Below, piece after piece: positions 1 through 12,628 of a DNA stretch of 64,000 nt. This DNA comes from Marchantia polymorpha subsp. ruderalis (Eukaryota > Streptophyta > Marchantiopsida > Marchantiales > Marchantiaceae): contig AP031351.1 in NCBI GenBank assembly GCA_037833965.1, forward strand, positions 2,740,501 through 2,804,500. The letters are read 5' to 3'. The translations under genes were made by a program, and so were the position numbers. The notes under the pieces were generated by a model that had not been told where the DNA came from, did not search any database, and saw only the letters and a program-made list of their open reading frames with translations. Positions within the stretch are counted from its first letter, which is position 1. Each line of letters begins with the position of its first letter.

Positions 1-297
1 AAATGATCAGCCATTTCGCTCGAACATAGAGGGTCTAAGTTCATGACTGCATTCCTCTCATCTTTGATTATTGTTCCTTTTAATCCAACTCTTGAAATAA
101 TTTGTAGAGACCAATAGATTTTCTGAAGGCACCGGTCTAATCAGTTCCGGAAAATGTGAATGCTAAACAGTAATAAGTCATCCGCAGATTTCCCTTTTGC
201 TGCAAAAACTCGGCGATAAAAAGCGCATTGCGGAATACTTCAGATAAAAATCTACATCGACTTCTCCACGAGTGTCACAAGAAAGGTGTATACTTAC

Positions 298-1921
298 CAC
301 AGGTAACTCCTTACGAAATATGTAGAACCGAATTTTAGCAATCAAATTGAGAAGCCAATGTCCTCCACTTATGTGACAGTGCACGTGGAGAGACATCTGG
401 CCCTTAGCCTTCCTCCATTCGGCTAAAACCTCGTCCCTCTGGAGTCTTCGGTACCATCCTCTCAGCTGCAGATAAAGTTGATACATAAGTAATTTGAACT
501 ATATGCGAAACGAACGGGATAACCATACGGAACCACATTTCCGGGTTGCAGTTACAACTAAGCGACAGTGTAAGTTCCCAAGTTTGATTAGTAGCTAGAA
601 GTGTCACATGCAACTCATTTCACCGTCAACCGAAATTTACATTCGTACCACTGGCAAGCTGACCAAAACTTCACTGTATGCTAGAAAATGCACATACTGA
701 GGCATATCACTGAATGAAGCAACACAGAGCACCAGTACTGGCTTCGACCAGACTGCAAGCCAAGGCGAAGTGCACTTGGGAAAGACAATCCATAAACTTC
801 ATGTACAATGCAAGCGACGTTGACTACCTGTGCCTTGTTGATTTCCTTGGCCACAGCCAGAGTGATTTCTGCCGTGATGTCACTGTGGGTCAAAGTGTAA
901 CTGCGAGGCACGTGCTCCGGATGTTTCTCCTGATCGACTCCAAGAAATAACACGCACAGCTTGGATGCCTCGAAAATAGCTGGCCCAAACAACCTCGCTT
1001 CCTGGGAATACAAAGACCAAAACGGTGCGTAGAGCACGGGAGATACCATCAATACCGTGACCCATATTGTGAGATGATAACGTCCAGGGAACAGCAGTGA
1101 GAAGTGAACTCGTGACAATCTCATTGATGTACAGCTCACGAAAGTACAAGTAGAAGAAATGATGGATACAGATCGAACTTAAGCCGACAATGAGATCGTA
1201 TTGGATCTGTTTCGATCCACTTCTTTAGTTTCATGGACACCAAATACTTCTAAAAGATGGTCTTCTTACCCTTGGGAAAAAAGTGAACGAAAGACATACG
1301 AAAGAGATTTGCAATGAGTTTGAAGAGCATATGGCCACTGAATGAACGTAGTTACGACAACATATTGAAACCCGGCATCAAAAGTGAGAAGGGTTGCATG
1401 GGATAGTAGACACAATTGCTCGAGCATGGGCGTGGGCTCTCCGGCCAGCCAACTCAGAAAGGAATCCGAATACACAAAAAAGAACTTGACGGGCGCAAAG
1501 CCATGAATGCAAGGAGACACTGTCAGATCCTGAGATGAAGGGAAGGGTGACTAGGCAAACACTGACAATCAAAAGTCCAAACTGGAGTAGCTAGATCTCT
1601 TACCACAGCAGGTACTGGCCTCGCGTCTTCTTGACCCAGACCATCGCATGCCTCTCCTAGCCTGTACAATTTTACATAGCTTTGTTGATTCCAGAAGGAA
1701 GAACCGAGTCCTCTAGCGTGATTCCTCCTCCTTCCGTTACCATTCCTCAAACCTGTGACCTCTGTAGTTGCTAATCCAGTTGCGTCTGCCTTTCTGAACC
1801 TCGAGGCGTAGGTGGGAAGAGAAGATGAGGTGGACGGAAAATTAATTCCCAGCTCAGCAGAGTTTCCGGCATTTACCATCCGAGAGAGGGAAGACGAGAG
1901 ACCATTGACACAAGCTGCCAT
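298..1921 (-). CDS. SGR: STAY-GREEN magnesium dechelatase, 3' end outside window
   Basis: Plastid enzyme that removes Mg from chlorophyll a to give pheophytin a, the committed step of chlorophyll breakdown. Three exons are visible, all in frame: 1604-1921 (106 codons, ATG at 1921), 828-1001 (58) and 298-465 (56). Exon 1 is Ser/Arg-rich with few acidic residues, as expected of a chloroplast transit peptide. Exon 2 starts with ARLFGPAIFEASKL and contains YTLTHSDITAE. Exon 3 contains GWYRRLQRDEV and HVHCHISGGH, followed by the KELPV segment. These are hallmark blocks of the SGR/NYE family. The next expected block (a VLEAF-like segment) is not found between 1 and 297, so the final exon or exons lie beyond the left edge. 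From this part I cannot separate SGR from SGR-like paralogues. All visible splice sites are GT/AG and nothing looks disabled. Confidence 0.93.
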
Positions 1922-2168
1922 GGCCGAAGGAATTAAATCTAATAAAAATGTATTCAGTCAATTTCTCGAATTCTTTGAAGTATGGCCCGCTGCGGAGCTT
2001 TGCGCCGCCTGAGCTGATCCAAACTGCGGGCGTCCTGCAACCTGAAGAAAATGTATGAGCTACTGTAAAGGCCCGAATTTCTCTTCGAGTCCAAGCTCCT
2101 GCCACCTGATCCACTAGCCTATACTTCGTGCAGAGAGTGTCCACTGCGCAGCAGATTTCCGTCCATCC

Positions 2169-2232
2169 CACAGGTTCCAGCTACCTCTATGACCGCTCGC
2201 ACTGCTCCGAGGTAGCTGGAACCGGAGCTGTG
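2169..2232. repeat. 15-bp perfect hairpin upstream of SGR
   Basis: GGTTCCAGCTACCTC at 2173-2187 is the exact reverse complement of 2209-2223, with a 21-base loop. An outer CACA/TGTG pair (2169-2172 with 2229-2232) extends the stem after a five-base bulge. It lies about 250-310 bases upstream of the SGR start codon, so it may fall in the 5' leader or a leader intron. The structure is seen directly; any function is inference. Confidence 0.8.
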
Positions 2233-3700
2233 CGAAGCAATGGGCGCTCACCTGCCGAGTCCGAGTCCGAGTCCGTGGAATCCAATCGTTGAAATGTCAC
2301 CAGATTACGACGACTGCGGCAGAGAGGGAGAAATGGGCGTGACAGTCTCCTCCTCTCTTCGTCCTCGCCCTCGTCGGCGTCGTTCGAGCTGCACGTCAGA
2401 AACAGCCGAGAGTGTTTCAGACATGAAACTGGGGCCAAGCTCCATGGCAGGACAGTTCACATCTCTCGTCTAGACGAGTAGGAGAACGGTCCACGTAGGG
2501 GCAGTTAGTCTCGAGGAAAATCGCAACAAGAGGCTGTGGGCCTCCACACCCGCGCCCAGCATCGCCGCTTTCCCCCGCATCACCACATAGCCACAGGCTG
2601 CAAAGCCCGCCGTGTCCCCCGAAGCCCTGACTGCGTCGCGCCCGCGAGTCCTACCGCAGTCCCGCGCTAGGCCCACATCCATCGACGTCCTCCAATGGCC
2701 TTCCTCGCCCCGCTCTCCAGATATGACAGGTCCAATTCTGGATAAGGCGGACCCGGCGACAGACATCCCGGGCCGGAGCGTGGCATCGCGATCGGGCCCG
2801 CATTCCGGAAACGGAAGGCTCAGAAGGTGCGGCCTGAGTTGACTCTCCGTCGAACCGGGGCGTGGATCGTGCACTGCTGCATGACGTCCGCGCGGGTTCC
2901 TATCCGGATGTCGCCGTTCGTCCGCGGGGTCGGTGGAGCGATCGTTCGTGATCGATCACGGGAGGCATTCGGACACGGCGACGGAGGCCGTCGTGCCCAC
3001 GACGATTATGACGAGCCTGGCCAGGAATATCTCGAGCTTCTTCAAACTCCGTCGCCAGGCCATGGCGGCCTTGCACCGATCGTTCAGACAGCCCTCGGGC
3101 ACGACTTCCTCCGGCCCGTACTTCCGTTTCCCCGGACCCTGACCCCACTGCCTTCTGTGACGCATCGCAGCCAGCCTTCCTCCTCCTCCTCCTCCTCCGT
3201 CGTCGTCGTCGCAGCGCCTACGATTCTCCTACCCAACTCTCCGTCCTTCATGCCACCTTCGTTTCTCTTCGCCGGATATAATCCTCTTCCTCCTCTACTT
3301 CTCTGCGCTCCGTCTCTATTTTTAGCCCGCCGTTACCAGGAGTACGGTCCTGCAAATTTTCTTTAAATCTCCTCATCGACCTCCGTGAAATTTCGGCGAA
3401 TTACACAAAAGGAAAATTATTTCGATTCCCAATTCTTTCCTGGCCCGACCATTTGACACACCTGCGGGCATCGGGTTGGCGATGTCCATCTCTCCGGAGC
3501 AGATTGTCACGCCCCATCGTCGTCGCCGGCGGATCTGTCACAGCTCCTCCGCCACATTTAGGTACCGCCTGCGGTGGTTTGGTCATATGAGCTTTCGACA
3601 CGAAAAGACGTCTCACCTCGAGGAAGGGGCGTGGAGATTGGAGTGCAGATTGGCGGACTTTCTTGAGCACCAGTCTTCTTCACTCACACTTCCGCGCGCA
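2233..3700. other. GC-rich upstream region, no gene assigned
   Basis: A GC-rich stretch with overlapping open frames on both strands (for example + 2827-3366 and - 2470-2874), which is expected by chance at this composition. None resembles a family I know. A minus-strand frame near 2956-3165 contains a short hydrophobic run (LARLVIIVVGTTASVAV) but ends soon after it. GAGTCC-type repeats lie near 2258-2276. It is most likely promoter and leader of SGR. An unrecognised short gene cannot be excluded. Confidence 0.4.
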
Positions 3701-3709
3701 GTTTGAAAC

Positions 3710-5601
3710 CTGATGTTTTCTGAGAACTCGCAAGTACATCCCACTTCGCATTACTTGCATTGCACCATATTCGCGTGGAATTGAACAGGTTTTCCTGATT
3801 GATATGTGCATGCCCACACTTGCTTTATTATATTCCGGTGGACAGTCGAAGGCAGTGGCCATTCTCTCCGTTAACTTCAATTTCATATTGATTTCAAGTG
3901 AAATTCCGATGTGAAGCTCTCTTTTACACTACCCATGTCCACAACAGAAACAAATTGATAAAAATTCAGAATGTATACGCGGTGCAAAGTAGAAATGAAT
4001 GACGAAACATTTCATGTTGATCGTAAGATATCGTGTATTGATACAAAGTGAATAGATAATTGAATTGCAATTGCCATGTGAAAAACTCATTCAAGATTAC
4101 AGTGTAACAATGGAGATATTGGCTGTTAATTCACATAATATATCTTGTTGATATTCTTCTAGGTCTTTTCCATTTAAAACTTGAGTTATCTTCATGATTG
4201 AATAGATAAATTGAAAATAATAGAAATTGAATTTACTTCTAATCAGATTGCTTCTCCGCACTTTGTGAAACTTATCAAAAATCATGATCTCGTATACATA
4301 TCGATAGTCATATATATATGGATATTGGTCTTTCAAAGTAAAGAAAAAGATATTAAAAAAAAATTGAATTTATCAATCACTACATCACATATGATTAAAA
4401 CCAGCAGGATAGATTGTCTCTAGTTTCTATGGTGAGAAGCCTCTCTCTGGTCTAGAGTAAAACTCTCTATTAGAAAAGAGCATCAAATTACCTGCATCAA
4501 ACAGAATACATAATACAAGAGCAAAGAATTTTCTCTTAATTTGATAGCTAATCTATAAATGTTATCGTTGAGTTAACATTGTGGATGTGATCATTGTAAA
4601 TCTATACATGCTCGTTCAAGGTTACATAATAGAATCAAAATGGCATCGCACAAAGAATTTGCACAATATTGTAATAATCCGTCGAATCTAGTGTACGTAA
4701 TTTTTTATTTCAAGTTGAAAAGATAGAAGAAAGGAAATGGATGTTGTTCCACTTGCAGAACAATCAGGTAAATATTAACTAGCTATTTTTTATATACTCT
4801 GTAACTCACATTCTTTCTATATTGAGCATAGAATTTGTTCATACAATTGCAGTCACCACATAAGTATTGATGTGGTAACTATCACTAATGACATAAAGTA
4901 TACATATGATTCAAATCACCTTATCTTATCATACGTCTTCAACTCATCTAAAGTTAGTAAGACTTGATTGTAATTATTCAAATGATGCGTATTTTATGTG
5001 GAAAGAATAGATGATCACTTATTCTTAAATATTCAGGCAGCTTCCAAAATTCTGATGGTTGGATTTTATTTTGTTGTCTAGTTATCATTCAACATTAGCT
5101 CAAAAAAAAATTCATGTTGTGACAATTAAGTTGACAGTTGATTGGTTGATTTAAAATATGATAATATTTTGTATATTCAAAGTTAAAGCTTCAAATTTTT
5201 GGATTTGATATAACTTTTCAATTTCAAAAAATGATAAAAAAAATAAGACTTAATTTTCTGTACGTATATGCTAAACTATAACACTACATAAAAATGAGGG
5301 GAATATATTACTGAGTTTGTAAAGCATTAAATTCAAAATGATATTATAATAATGATCTCATTATATTAAATATAAAAACTTTGTATTTCAAATATTTCAA
5401 AGAAAAAAAAAATAAATATTTATTTATACCAAATTCATATAGAAATATATCGGAATTACTAATTAATGTCATCTAACATTTTTTCCTTTATAAATATAGC
5501 TCATAATGATAGCAAGTAAATGATAATCACAAATTATTCTTTATACAAATGTATATATTTGCATAAGCAAATGTATATATTTACAAGAAGCTATTTATAT
5601 A

Positions 5602-5637
<36 letters not shown>

Positions 5638-5862
5638 ATTTAACCATTGATCTAAGCATGAATTTCATGGAAATTATTTTGCACATGAAATATCCAAATG
5701 AAATAAATTTTCTTTATGTTTTTTATATATTGAAAAAAAAAGTCAACAAGATAGAATAAGTAACGAATCATAATTATATCACATAGACATACTAGTACAT
5801 TCATTTGATCATCATACAATCTTTTAAAACAAATATAATATATACATATGAAGGGGTTTGAT
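3710..5862. other. AT-rich intergenic DNA, nothing coding seen
   Basis: A strongly AT-rich spacer with homopolymer runs and a (TA)n tract at about 5606-5634. The open frames are short, start at random and show no conserved motif. I see no RNA gene or transposase signature. Confidence 0.6.
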
Positions 5863-5863
5863 A

Positions 5864-6378
5864 TATGGACATCACCTTTTTGATATATGGATATCACCCC
5901 CTCCGTCTCGTGACCGCGCCTTGCATTTGATGGGGGGAGTTAGGCCGCAGGTAGGGCCCAAGGGTGAGGTCTCTATAGTTGGCATCGCACTCCCGCTAAG
6001 CTGGAGAGCAATGCAGAGGCAAGGTGTGAGAGCTGTAGAGGCCTTCCTTCACTTCACCCCACCCACCAGACATGCTCCACAAACTCTACTTTTCACCCCA
6101 CGCTCATGCCGTCACCTTAAGTCGCTTCCGCAATGGAGCCCGTGTGATCGACGCGTGTTCCCATTCTTCACTTGGGAATTTTGTCCTTCCCATGAAGGAG
6201 GGCAATCATCAATCGGAGCATTGCCTGTCCACATCGTCGTCATCACCAGCAGCCCCCGATCCTCCGAGAGAGAGAGTCGTCAATCCGGCACGGATCCTCA
6301 TGTTGTTGCTCTGCCCCACTACTCTCCTGCGGGGTATGTATGGGGTGATGTCAATATATAAAAAAGGTGATGTACATT
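5864..6378. mobile_element. Small non-autonomous element with 37-bp TIRs and GC-rich cargo
   Basis: Positions 5864-5900 and the reverse complement of 6342-6378 match at 32 of 37 positions by direct comparison. Each arm holds two copies of a motif like ATGGACATCACC. Between the arms the sequence turns abruptly GC-rich while both flanks are AT-rich. The interior carries a long open frame on the plus strand (to 6361) with no ATG at its head and no motif I recognise. The layout resembles a MITE or a Pack-type element that captured foreign DNA. I could not define a target-site duplication, so the outer borders and the superfamily are uncertain. Confidence 0.6.
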
Positions 6379-6384
6379 TATTAG

Positions 6385-6990
6385 TCCTTATATAAAATAC
6401 AAAGAATGAAATTATATGATGAAGAGTTATATTTTATATTTTTGTAGAATTATTTCATGCTGCTTGAAATATTTTTTGATTAATTTAAAATCAAAATTTA
6501 CAAAAGAAAATAGATCGTTCAAACAATGAAAATTATATAAATATTTTTTTTTTTTACAATAATATTTTTTAATGTTCATATGAATAACTTTGGGAATTAT
6601 TAATATATGTATGAGTGTTTCAATTAATAATAATAATCTAACACTTGCTATAATGTAGTATCAAATCATTTTTTCAATATTAAAAATAATCATTTGCTAT
6701 TACATTCAACTCAATACTAGTGATATTGGTAGATTATATTAAAACGCTTCAAATGATAAAGAATTAAAATATCATTGATTTATGTAAATTAATATATGCA
6801 TATATATTTAATGAATGTTAGGGATTTTATATAAAAGAAATTTACATATATATTTCATTCCATAATCATATATATACATGTCATAGTATAAACATTACAA
6901 TAAATCATACGATCAAGATTATGTGATTTCTATTGAGTTTAATTTAGGTTAAGGATTAACCTCATTTGTAGCTATTTAAAGTTGAGACTA
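6385..6990. other. AT-rich spacer, nothing recognised
   Basis: Low-complexity AT-rich sequence with no open frame of note. It runs up to an 18-base palindrome of the form GGGTA(TA)nCCC at 7003-7020 that borders the transposase remnant. Confidence 0.5.
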
Positions 6991-7249
6991 GTCGTCTATG
7001 TTGGGTATATATATATACCCGGATGTTTTTGTGTTGCAAGCATTGTTCACTTGAGTAGTAAAATATTTCGCGTGTATTACTCCGTGAATGTAGACCTTGA
7101 GGGTGAACCACGTTATACGTTTGTTCCTTGTGTTGTTGGTTTGATCACTATGATCTTGAGTTTTATTGTAAGATACTTCACTGTTTTCATCATCAACATG
7201 AATAAAATTTTTAATCTCTTGTTGCTCAACCGAAAGATTTAAAGTTGCG

Positions 7250-7901
7250 ATAACTTGTGTAACTTCGGTTGCTAAATCATTCATCGGGTTCACTCCTTCT
7301 TGATCGACTTCCAATTTCATTATATATTCCTTCACAAATGAATGTTTGATAGAGCTCGGTGACAAAGATTACCAAGCTTCTTTGACATAATTCGCAACAT
7401 CAAGCAAGTGAGTTGAAATTCTGTACGCAACTTCAACAACACCACGTTTCAATCACTATCCTTACATTCTGAGTTCTGAGTTGATCCACTTCGTAAAAGT
7501 CAAGAACATCTTTAAGATAGAGATATTTGAACATTTTCTTCAAAGCTGCGATTATGCTCATATCGCAAGGCTATTTTCAGCTTGTGCAATCTGCAGGAAA
7601 AAAAAATAAGACTAATATTGTCACGTTCAAAAGACTCAAAATGTACATGGACATTGTACATCACCAGAAGAATCCGATCTCTGATTCATTTGTTTCACCT
7701 CTGGAAAAACATTTTGTTAAACCACTTCCAACATGTCTGAAATCCATCTAAGGTTTCACCTTTTTTATGTATGTTCTTCATTTGGTGCTCCATTTCCAAA
7801 TTTGATCGAATATTGTGGTGTAGTTGCAATGCTTTTCGTGGAACCACTAATATAGAATCTGACTTTTCAATTTTACGTTGGAAGAAAGATTTGTTTTGCA
7901 A
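7250..7901 (-). pseudogene. Decayed pogo/Tigger-like DNA transposase remnant
   Basis: Reading the minus strand, 7901-7695 gives a stretch resembling a CENP-B/Tc5 helix-turn-helix (KALQLHHNIRSNLE ... GFQTCWKWFNK). After a frame change, about 7610-7490 gives PADCTS and then PCDMSIIAALKKMF and LKDVLDFYEV. This matches the usual Tigger pattern of a PPNTTS-like block, QPLD-like, then a helix with LL..VLD. A further segment near 7440-7380 reads ISTHLLDVANYVKEAW, like the helical tail after the DDE domain. The central DDE core is missing and several frames are used, so it is broken and internally deleted. Family assignment is by pattern only. I did not find inverted ends. Confidence 0.55.
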
Positions 7902-9687
7902 AAGTTATCAAACTTTGGATTAGAATGATTGCAAGCAAAAAAATATTTGTTCATAAAACAATTTGAGCATTGATAAATGCTAAGTAAACAATTTGTATTG
8001 AAAATTTTTTATTTTTTTTAGTAGACTAAATCAGTATAAATCAACTTTTTTATGATACTAAATTAAGCTAAATTGAGTTTTTGAAGTTAACTAAATTAAC
8101 CTATTTTTTTTTTCAGTATACTAAATTAAGTATATTTAGGTAATTTAGGCACGTGACTATTAGAACCATATCTACGTATAACCCATAGAAAGAATTAAAT
8201 GAATTCAATAGATTTCGTACACGAGGATAGTGTGGGGACTACTGTAGAGATGTAATACCATCATGATTATTTACTTTACTTCTAAGTCTTTCCAAGATTA
8301 TGACTATAGTAAGTGACATAGTCGCCATGTCTACACATTCTATTGAACGAATCAAATGAGAGCATAAAAGATCAGCTGGAAATTACATGGAATGATTGAC
8401 ATTACAACTACACTCAATGTACTGATGATTTATTGCTTAAGTAGAAAACTGCTTCCGCGTATAGAAGATTTGATTAAAATTTTTTCCTGATTTTTCCAAT
8501 AATTATCATTATGATAATTATCAAGTTTTGTCAAATCTTATTCTAGTATCATTTCATATTTATATAGTTCAATATATTTTAGAAATCCAAGATGGCATAT
8601 ACAATAAGCTACACATACACCATAATTGTCAATACAAGCTTCAAGCACACATTGAACTTAGATTTTACCTTTTATTCTTTCAAATTGCTCCGGAAAAATT
8701 AACTCTATTGAGTATTTAACAACTTACACAAGCCAATTTTATATAATATGGTCAATCAACATAAATTATCATTCAATTAGAAAAACTAATAGCTGGAAGA
8801 AAATTTAAATATATTCTAGATTGAAAATTTTAATCTATATCAAGTACATGTTTGCTATGTATAAATTCCAACAAGAAACTTTACATATATTATTTTTGAA
8901 ACTAGAGTCTGTATATATTAAGTTCTAATTTAAATATGATAAATTTCCTATACATTTGAAGTTAGTTTAATTGCTAGTTAGATAAATATATGTCTATATG
9001 CATCATCTTATGGCATATGACGCGATGACTAAAGAATTATTTTACAGATAATATTTTTCTAAAATTATTCTTACTATTGGATCAATTGTCAATTTGTATT
9101 ATTTGATTTATTTTTAACCTGTAATTTCTGTGAAATTATTTTTTTTGATCTCTTCCACAACAATCTGTCAGGTAATAAATATTTACTGACATAATAAAGA
9201 TTCACAAAAGAAATTTACACAATAACAAAGTCATTTATAGATTTTATCTCCATAAAAACGTTACAATTTACAACACAAATTATGTTATAAAGTATGTAAC
9301 TAAATGTTCATCGTCAAATTCGTCCTGATTATGGATTTCAACAAATTTGAATCTATTCCATATTGAAATTCAATACTTTATATATTGTTAGATTTATCGT
9401 ATAATTATTATGCATTTTACTACACTGTACAGATTTAAACTTATATGTTATGTCTAAATAATGTTCCATGACATGAACATGTCACACAATTCCAATTGAA
9501 CTAATTTTTTTGGTATAAAATCACTTCATAGTCCTGTATCAACCTAAAAACATTAATGTATTGTAATACTTTTTACGTTAAATATACAATTTTGATAGTA
9601 TACATGATAACATATCTTATGAAGAATCATATCCAAAACACATGCTATGTACATTTTAATATCTACTAATAGACCATGTATGTGTTA
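7902..9687. other. AT-rich intergenic DNA, nothing recognised
   Basis: Long AT-rich stretch with short random open frames, the longest about 63 codons at 8528-8719. I see no conserved protein block, RNA gene or terminal repeats. Confidence 0.55.
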
Positions 9688-9771
9688 TGAGAAAATGACT
9701 TAAAAGGACCCACAGAAACTCAAAACACATAATGGTACCCAACAACTTACAAAACCGTTAATGGGACCCCA
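9688..9771 (+). repeat. Left copy of an inverted repeat pair (TGAGAAAA...GACCCC)
   Basis: Begins TGAGAAAA and contains several GGACCC-like boxes and ACCCAACAA. A diverged copy lies in opposite orientation at 19122-19205, with the same order and spacing of conserved blocks. These could be the ends of one old 9.5-kb element or two separate members of one repeat family. The pair flanks the YIP gene and the hAT remnant. Confidence 0.5.
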
Positions 9772-9960
9772 TCAACGGCCTTGCATCCCATCGTAAGTAA
9801 TGTTCCAATACGATTTGGGACTATTTCTGGTAGGAAGATGAAGTCCCGGCAAGTCCATGTGGGGAATATTTCAGACTCATGGTGCCCGTAGCTTTCTCAG
9901 ACATTGCTACAAAAGAGTCGCCAAAATACTGTGAACCTACAATGGCAGACACTCCCCACC

Positions 9961-10098
9961 CTATAGAGCAAATTAGGGGATTATAAGAACTTTTAGTGCA
10001 ATATGGCTGATGGTGGGTTGCATGGCCACACTATAGAGCAAATTAGCAGGTTATAATAACTTTTATTGCAATATTGCAATTCTCTCTGTACTTTCTCA
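9961..10098. repeat. Tandem duplication, about 70-bp unit
   Basis: CTATAGAGCAAATTAG occurs at about 9961 and again about 70 bases later, each followed by a similar GGTTATAAGAACTTTTA-like stretch. It lies beyond the 3' end of the YIP gene, probably in or near its 3' UTR. Confidence 0.65.
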
Positions 10099-10585
10099 CA
10101 ACTTGTTGGTTCGGTTAACAATAAGAAAAGTAAAACCCAAACAAATTCGTAGCATAGAACACAACACTGATGAACATGGACAAACGCACATGCTTTATCC
10201 TCACAGAATAGAACAACCTCCACCTGCTTGAGAACGTGTATCAAAGCGAGTGAATGTGACATTGACGTAATAGAATACATGAGTTGAGGATATTGGGCGA
10301 TAGAAGTTACACCCTTCCAAAGGGAAAATGAGAGAAACATCATCTTATTGCACCTGTCTCTTTTCAAATCAACTGTAATAACGTAGACAGGCCCCAAATG
10401 TGGAGTGATCTGAACCAACTAGAAGGTGGTTTGATCAAAAAATAAACTTCGAAGTGCTGTCATCTGCCATACAATCTCCTGCGTTAAGCCTTGATGCACA
10501 TCAAAACACAGAAACTGTACACGATCAGGCAAAGAGCTCATTCTCCTCTTACATTTGTTTTACTCTATCCAAGGCAGACTACAAT

Positions 10586-12628
10586 CTAATCATTGGCTAG
10601 AACCAGAAACCCCACAGAAATGTAGAGAAGTAGAACTGGATACACAGCTAAAGCCTTTCGGCTTTGAGGTACTGCTGTGCTCACGAAGGGATAGGCTGAC
10701 CATGAGCTCCAAACTAGAGTCACCAATACAACAATGCTCCTGAACAATTTTGAGTCTCTGAGCAGGCACACCAGGGCACCAATGTCCAGTGGAAACAGGC
10801 AATAGCCCAACAAGCTCAAACTTTGGAAAAAAATGATTGAGCCCCCCTGAAAGAACACCACGGTACTATATTAGGGATTTCAAAAGGACCTCATAATCAC
10901 GAGCTAAACCAAGAGGCTAAACCACCTCAAAGACCAGAAAGAAACAGAGTAGAGAAACGGGATTCCTTGAAATAAACTCCATGTAAATTCTACTCTGCTG
11001 CAACCGAAGTGAATCGCAACATCAGAGATATTCTTACCAGAAGCTGAACATTGAGTGTTAACACAATAGCACCCGCTGATAGTACTGCGAATACAACTGC
11101 AAAAACCTTGGACTGCAAAGTTGGATGGAGACCGTCAGAATCCAAACGATTATAAGATAACACATGCAAATGGTGACTTGTCTTCACAAGTCTCATTTTC
11201 AAAACAAAGACAGTTACTATCGATAAGGACTTCTAGTCTCTATTAAAATTTCGAGTAATTAAGAAAGAAAAATAAATGAGCTCCACTGAACTGAAAACAT
11301 CTCTCACATGATAAGTCAACTACAAAAATTACAGGGAGCAACAGAATAAAAGCTCGTTAGCTTTTGTCCTCTTATTCATCGTGGCAGTACCGGAAAACAG
11401 AACTACGGACTAGACATTAGGTGGCATAACCCTGAAAAAATCTTGATCTGAAGATATAATTCAGATGCCACTGGTGTAAATATAATAAAATACACATAAA
11501 ATACATTAAAACGTCACGAAATAATTCAATTTGGCATACTTTTGGCTCAAAAAGTCTCTCATTCTCGGGACCAGGGAAGATTAATGCAAGCTGGCGAAGA
11601 GTGGAGACAAGGAAGCTGTGTCTTACGGAACTCAGCAGGATCTACTCCTCATGGACGCAGTATCTATATTGGACATTCCTTCCCTCCGGTAGTTTAAAGA
11701 ATCAGCAAGCTATGATTTGTTTACTCTTCAGTGCACCGGAACTCGAGGCCATACTGCGTATCGAACGCGCAGCTGTTTCAAGAAAGGGGAGCGACTATCG
11801 ACAAGCAAGCTAAACTTTTGCTTGAGCTCACAAACGGCTCCCAAAGTAGTCATAACAAAAATGGAATATCTCTCGATCCAGAGTTTTTCTCGACGAACAT
11901 CTTCTAAAATCATCCTCTGTGCAGCTCATTACTCTCAGGCCGAAGTCTCGGAACGAATACGTGCAGTAGACAATGATCTGTCCAGTGCGTATGCCTGAGC
12001 ATGCGAAGTACTCCGATGTCCTCACTAAACTTTTTCATTCTTGAATGATCAGACAATTGCAATTCTGTAACCCAGAACGTTGTTTTGACTAGAAGTAAAA
12101 CGTCACCCACAACTGAGGCAATATGAAAAGCCCTAGATCTGGCATTCATACCTTGTTCTCGGTAGCCGAGGAAGAAAGAGTGAGAGCCAAGAAGATGATG
12201 AAAAAGAAGGGACCCCAAAGATCCCAATCTCTGAGAGCCTTGCCGGGATCTTCACGATAAGGATTGGGAAACACAACGTGCCTCAAATTGGTGGCTACGC
12301 GAACTACATCTCTCTTCAAAGTATGCCAGACGGGCTCCGTGAGAGTACTATATTCGGGGCCCCCTCCAAAAGCCCCCGGACCTCCGGCTGCTCCACCGCC
12401 CGCAGCTGATGAAGACGACGCATTACCAGATCCAGAAGGGCGGGGATCAGACGACACCGGAATGGAGACCTGTGGATGATGCACAGTGGTGGCAGGCTTT
12501 CCAGGAGCAGTCGAGGTGGGAACTTCGATGGTCGCAGGCTGTACACTGATGTTGAACAGACTCTCGATCTCATCAATGTCGCTCTGGGAGGTCGGATGCA
12601 ACGGGGTTTTCTCACTTGACCGACTCAT
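10586..12628 (-). CDS. YIP4: YIP1-family Golgi/TGN membrane protein (YIP4/YIPF6 type)
   Basis: Integral membrane protein of Golgi/trans-Golgi trafficking. Plant YIP4 acts with ECHIDNA in TGN secretion. Three exons: 12152-12628 (159 codons), 11038-11112 (25) and 10586-10846 (86 codons plus stop), giving 270 residues against about 280 in Arabidopsis. All introns are GT/AG and in frame. The N-terminus has [15 protein letters not shown], then a Pro/Ser/Gly/Ala-rich disordered stretch. Next come LTEPVW and the family hallmark [17 protein letters not shown] near residues 123-139. About five hydrophobic segments follow, including [17 protein letters not shown] and [14 protein letters not shown]. No disruption is seen. 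The symbol follows the Arabidopsis relatives; orthology is inferred from these blocks. Confidence 0.95.

Noticed and set aside
5858-6361. A 167-codon plus-strand frame as a host gene
   Set aside because: It begins at a TTG inside a terminal inverted repeat and fills transposon cargo; better explained as captured or chance open sequence.
9993-10418. A 141-codon minus-strand frame after the YIP stop codon
   Set aside because: It lies 3' of the natural stop in the expected 3' UTR, and no family is recognised.
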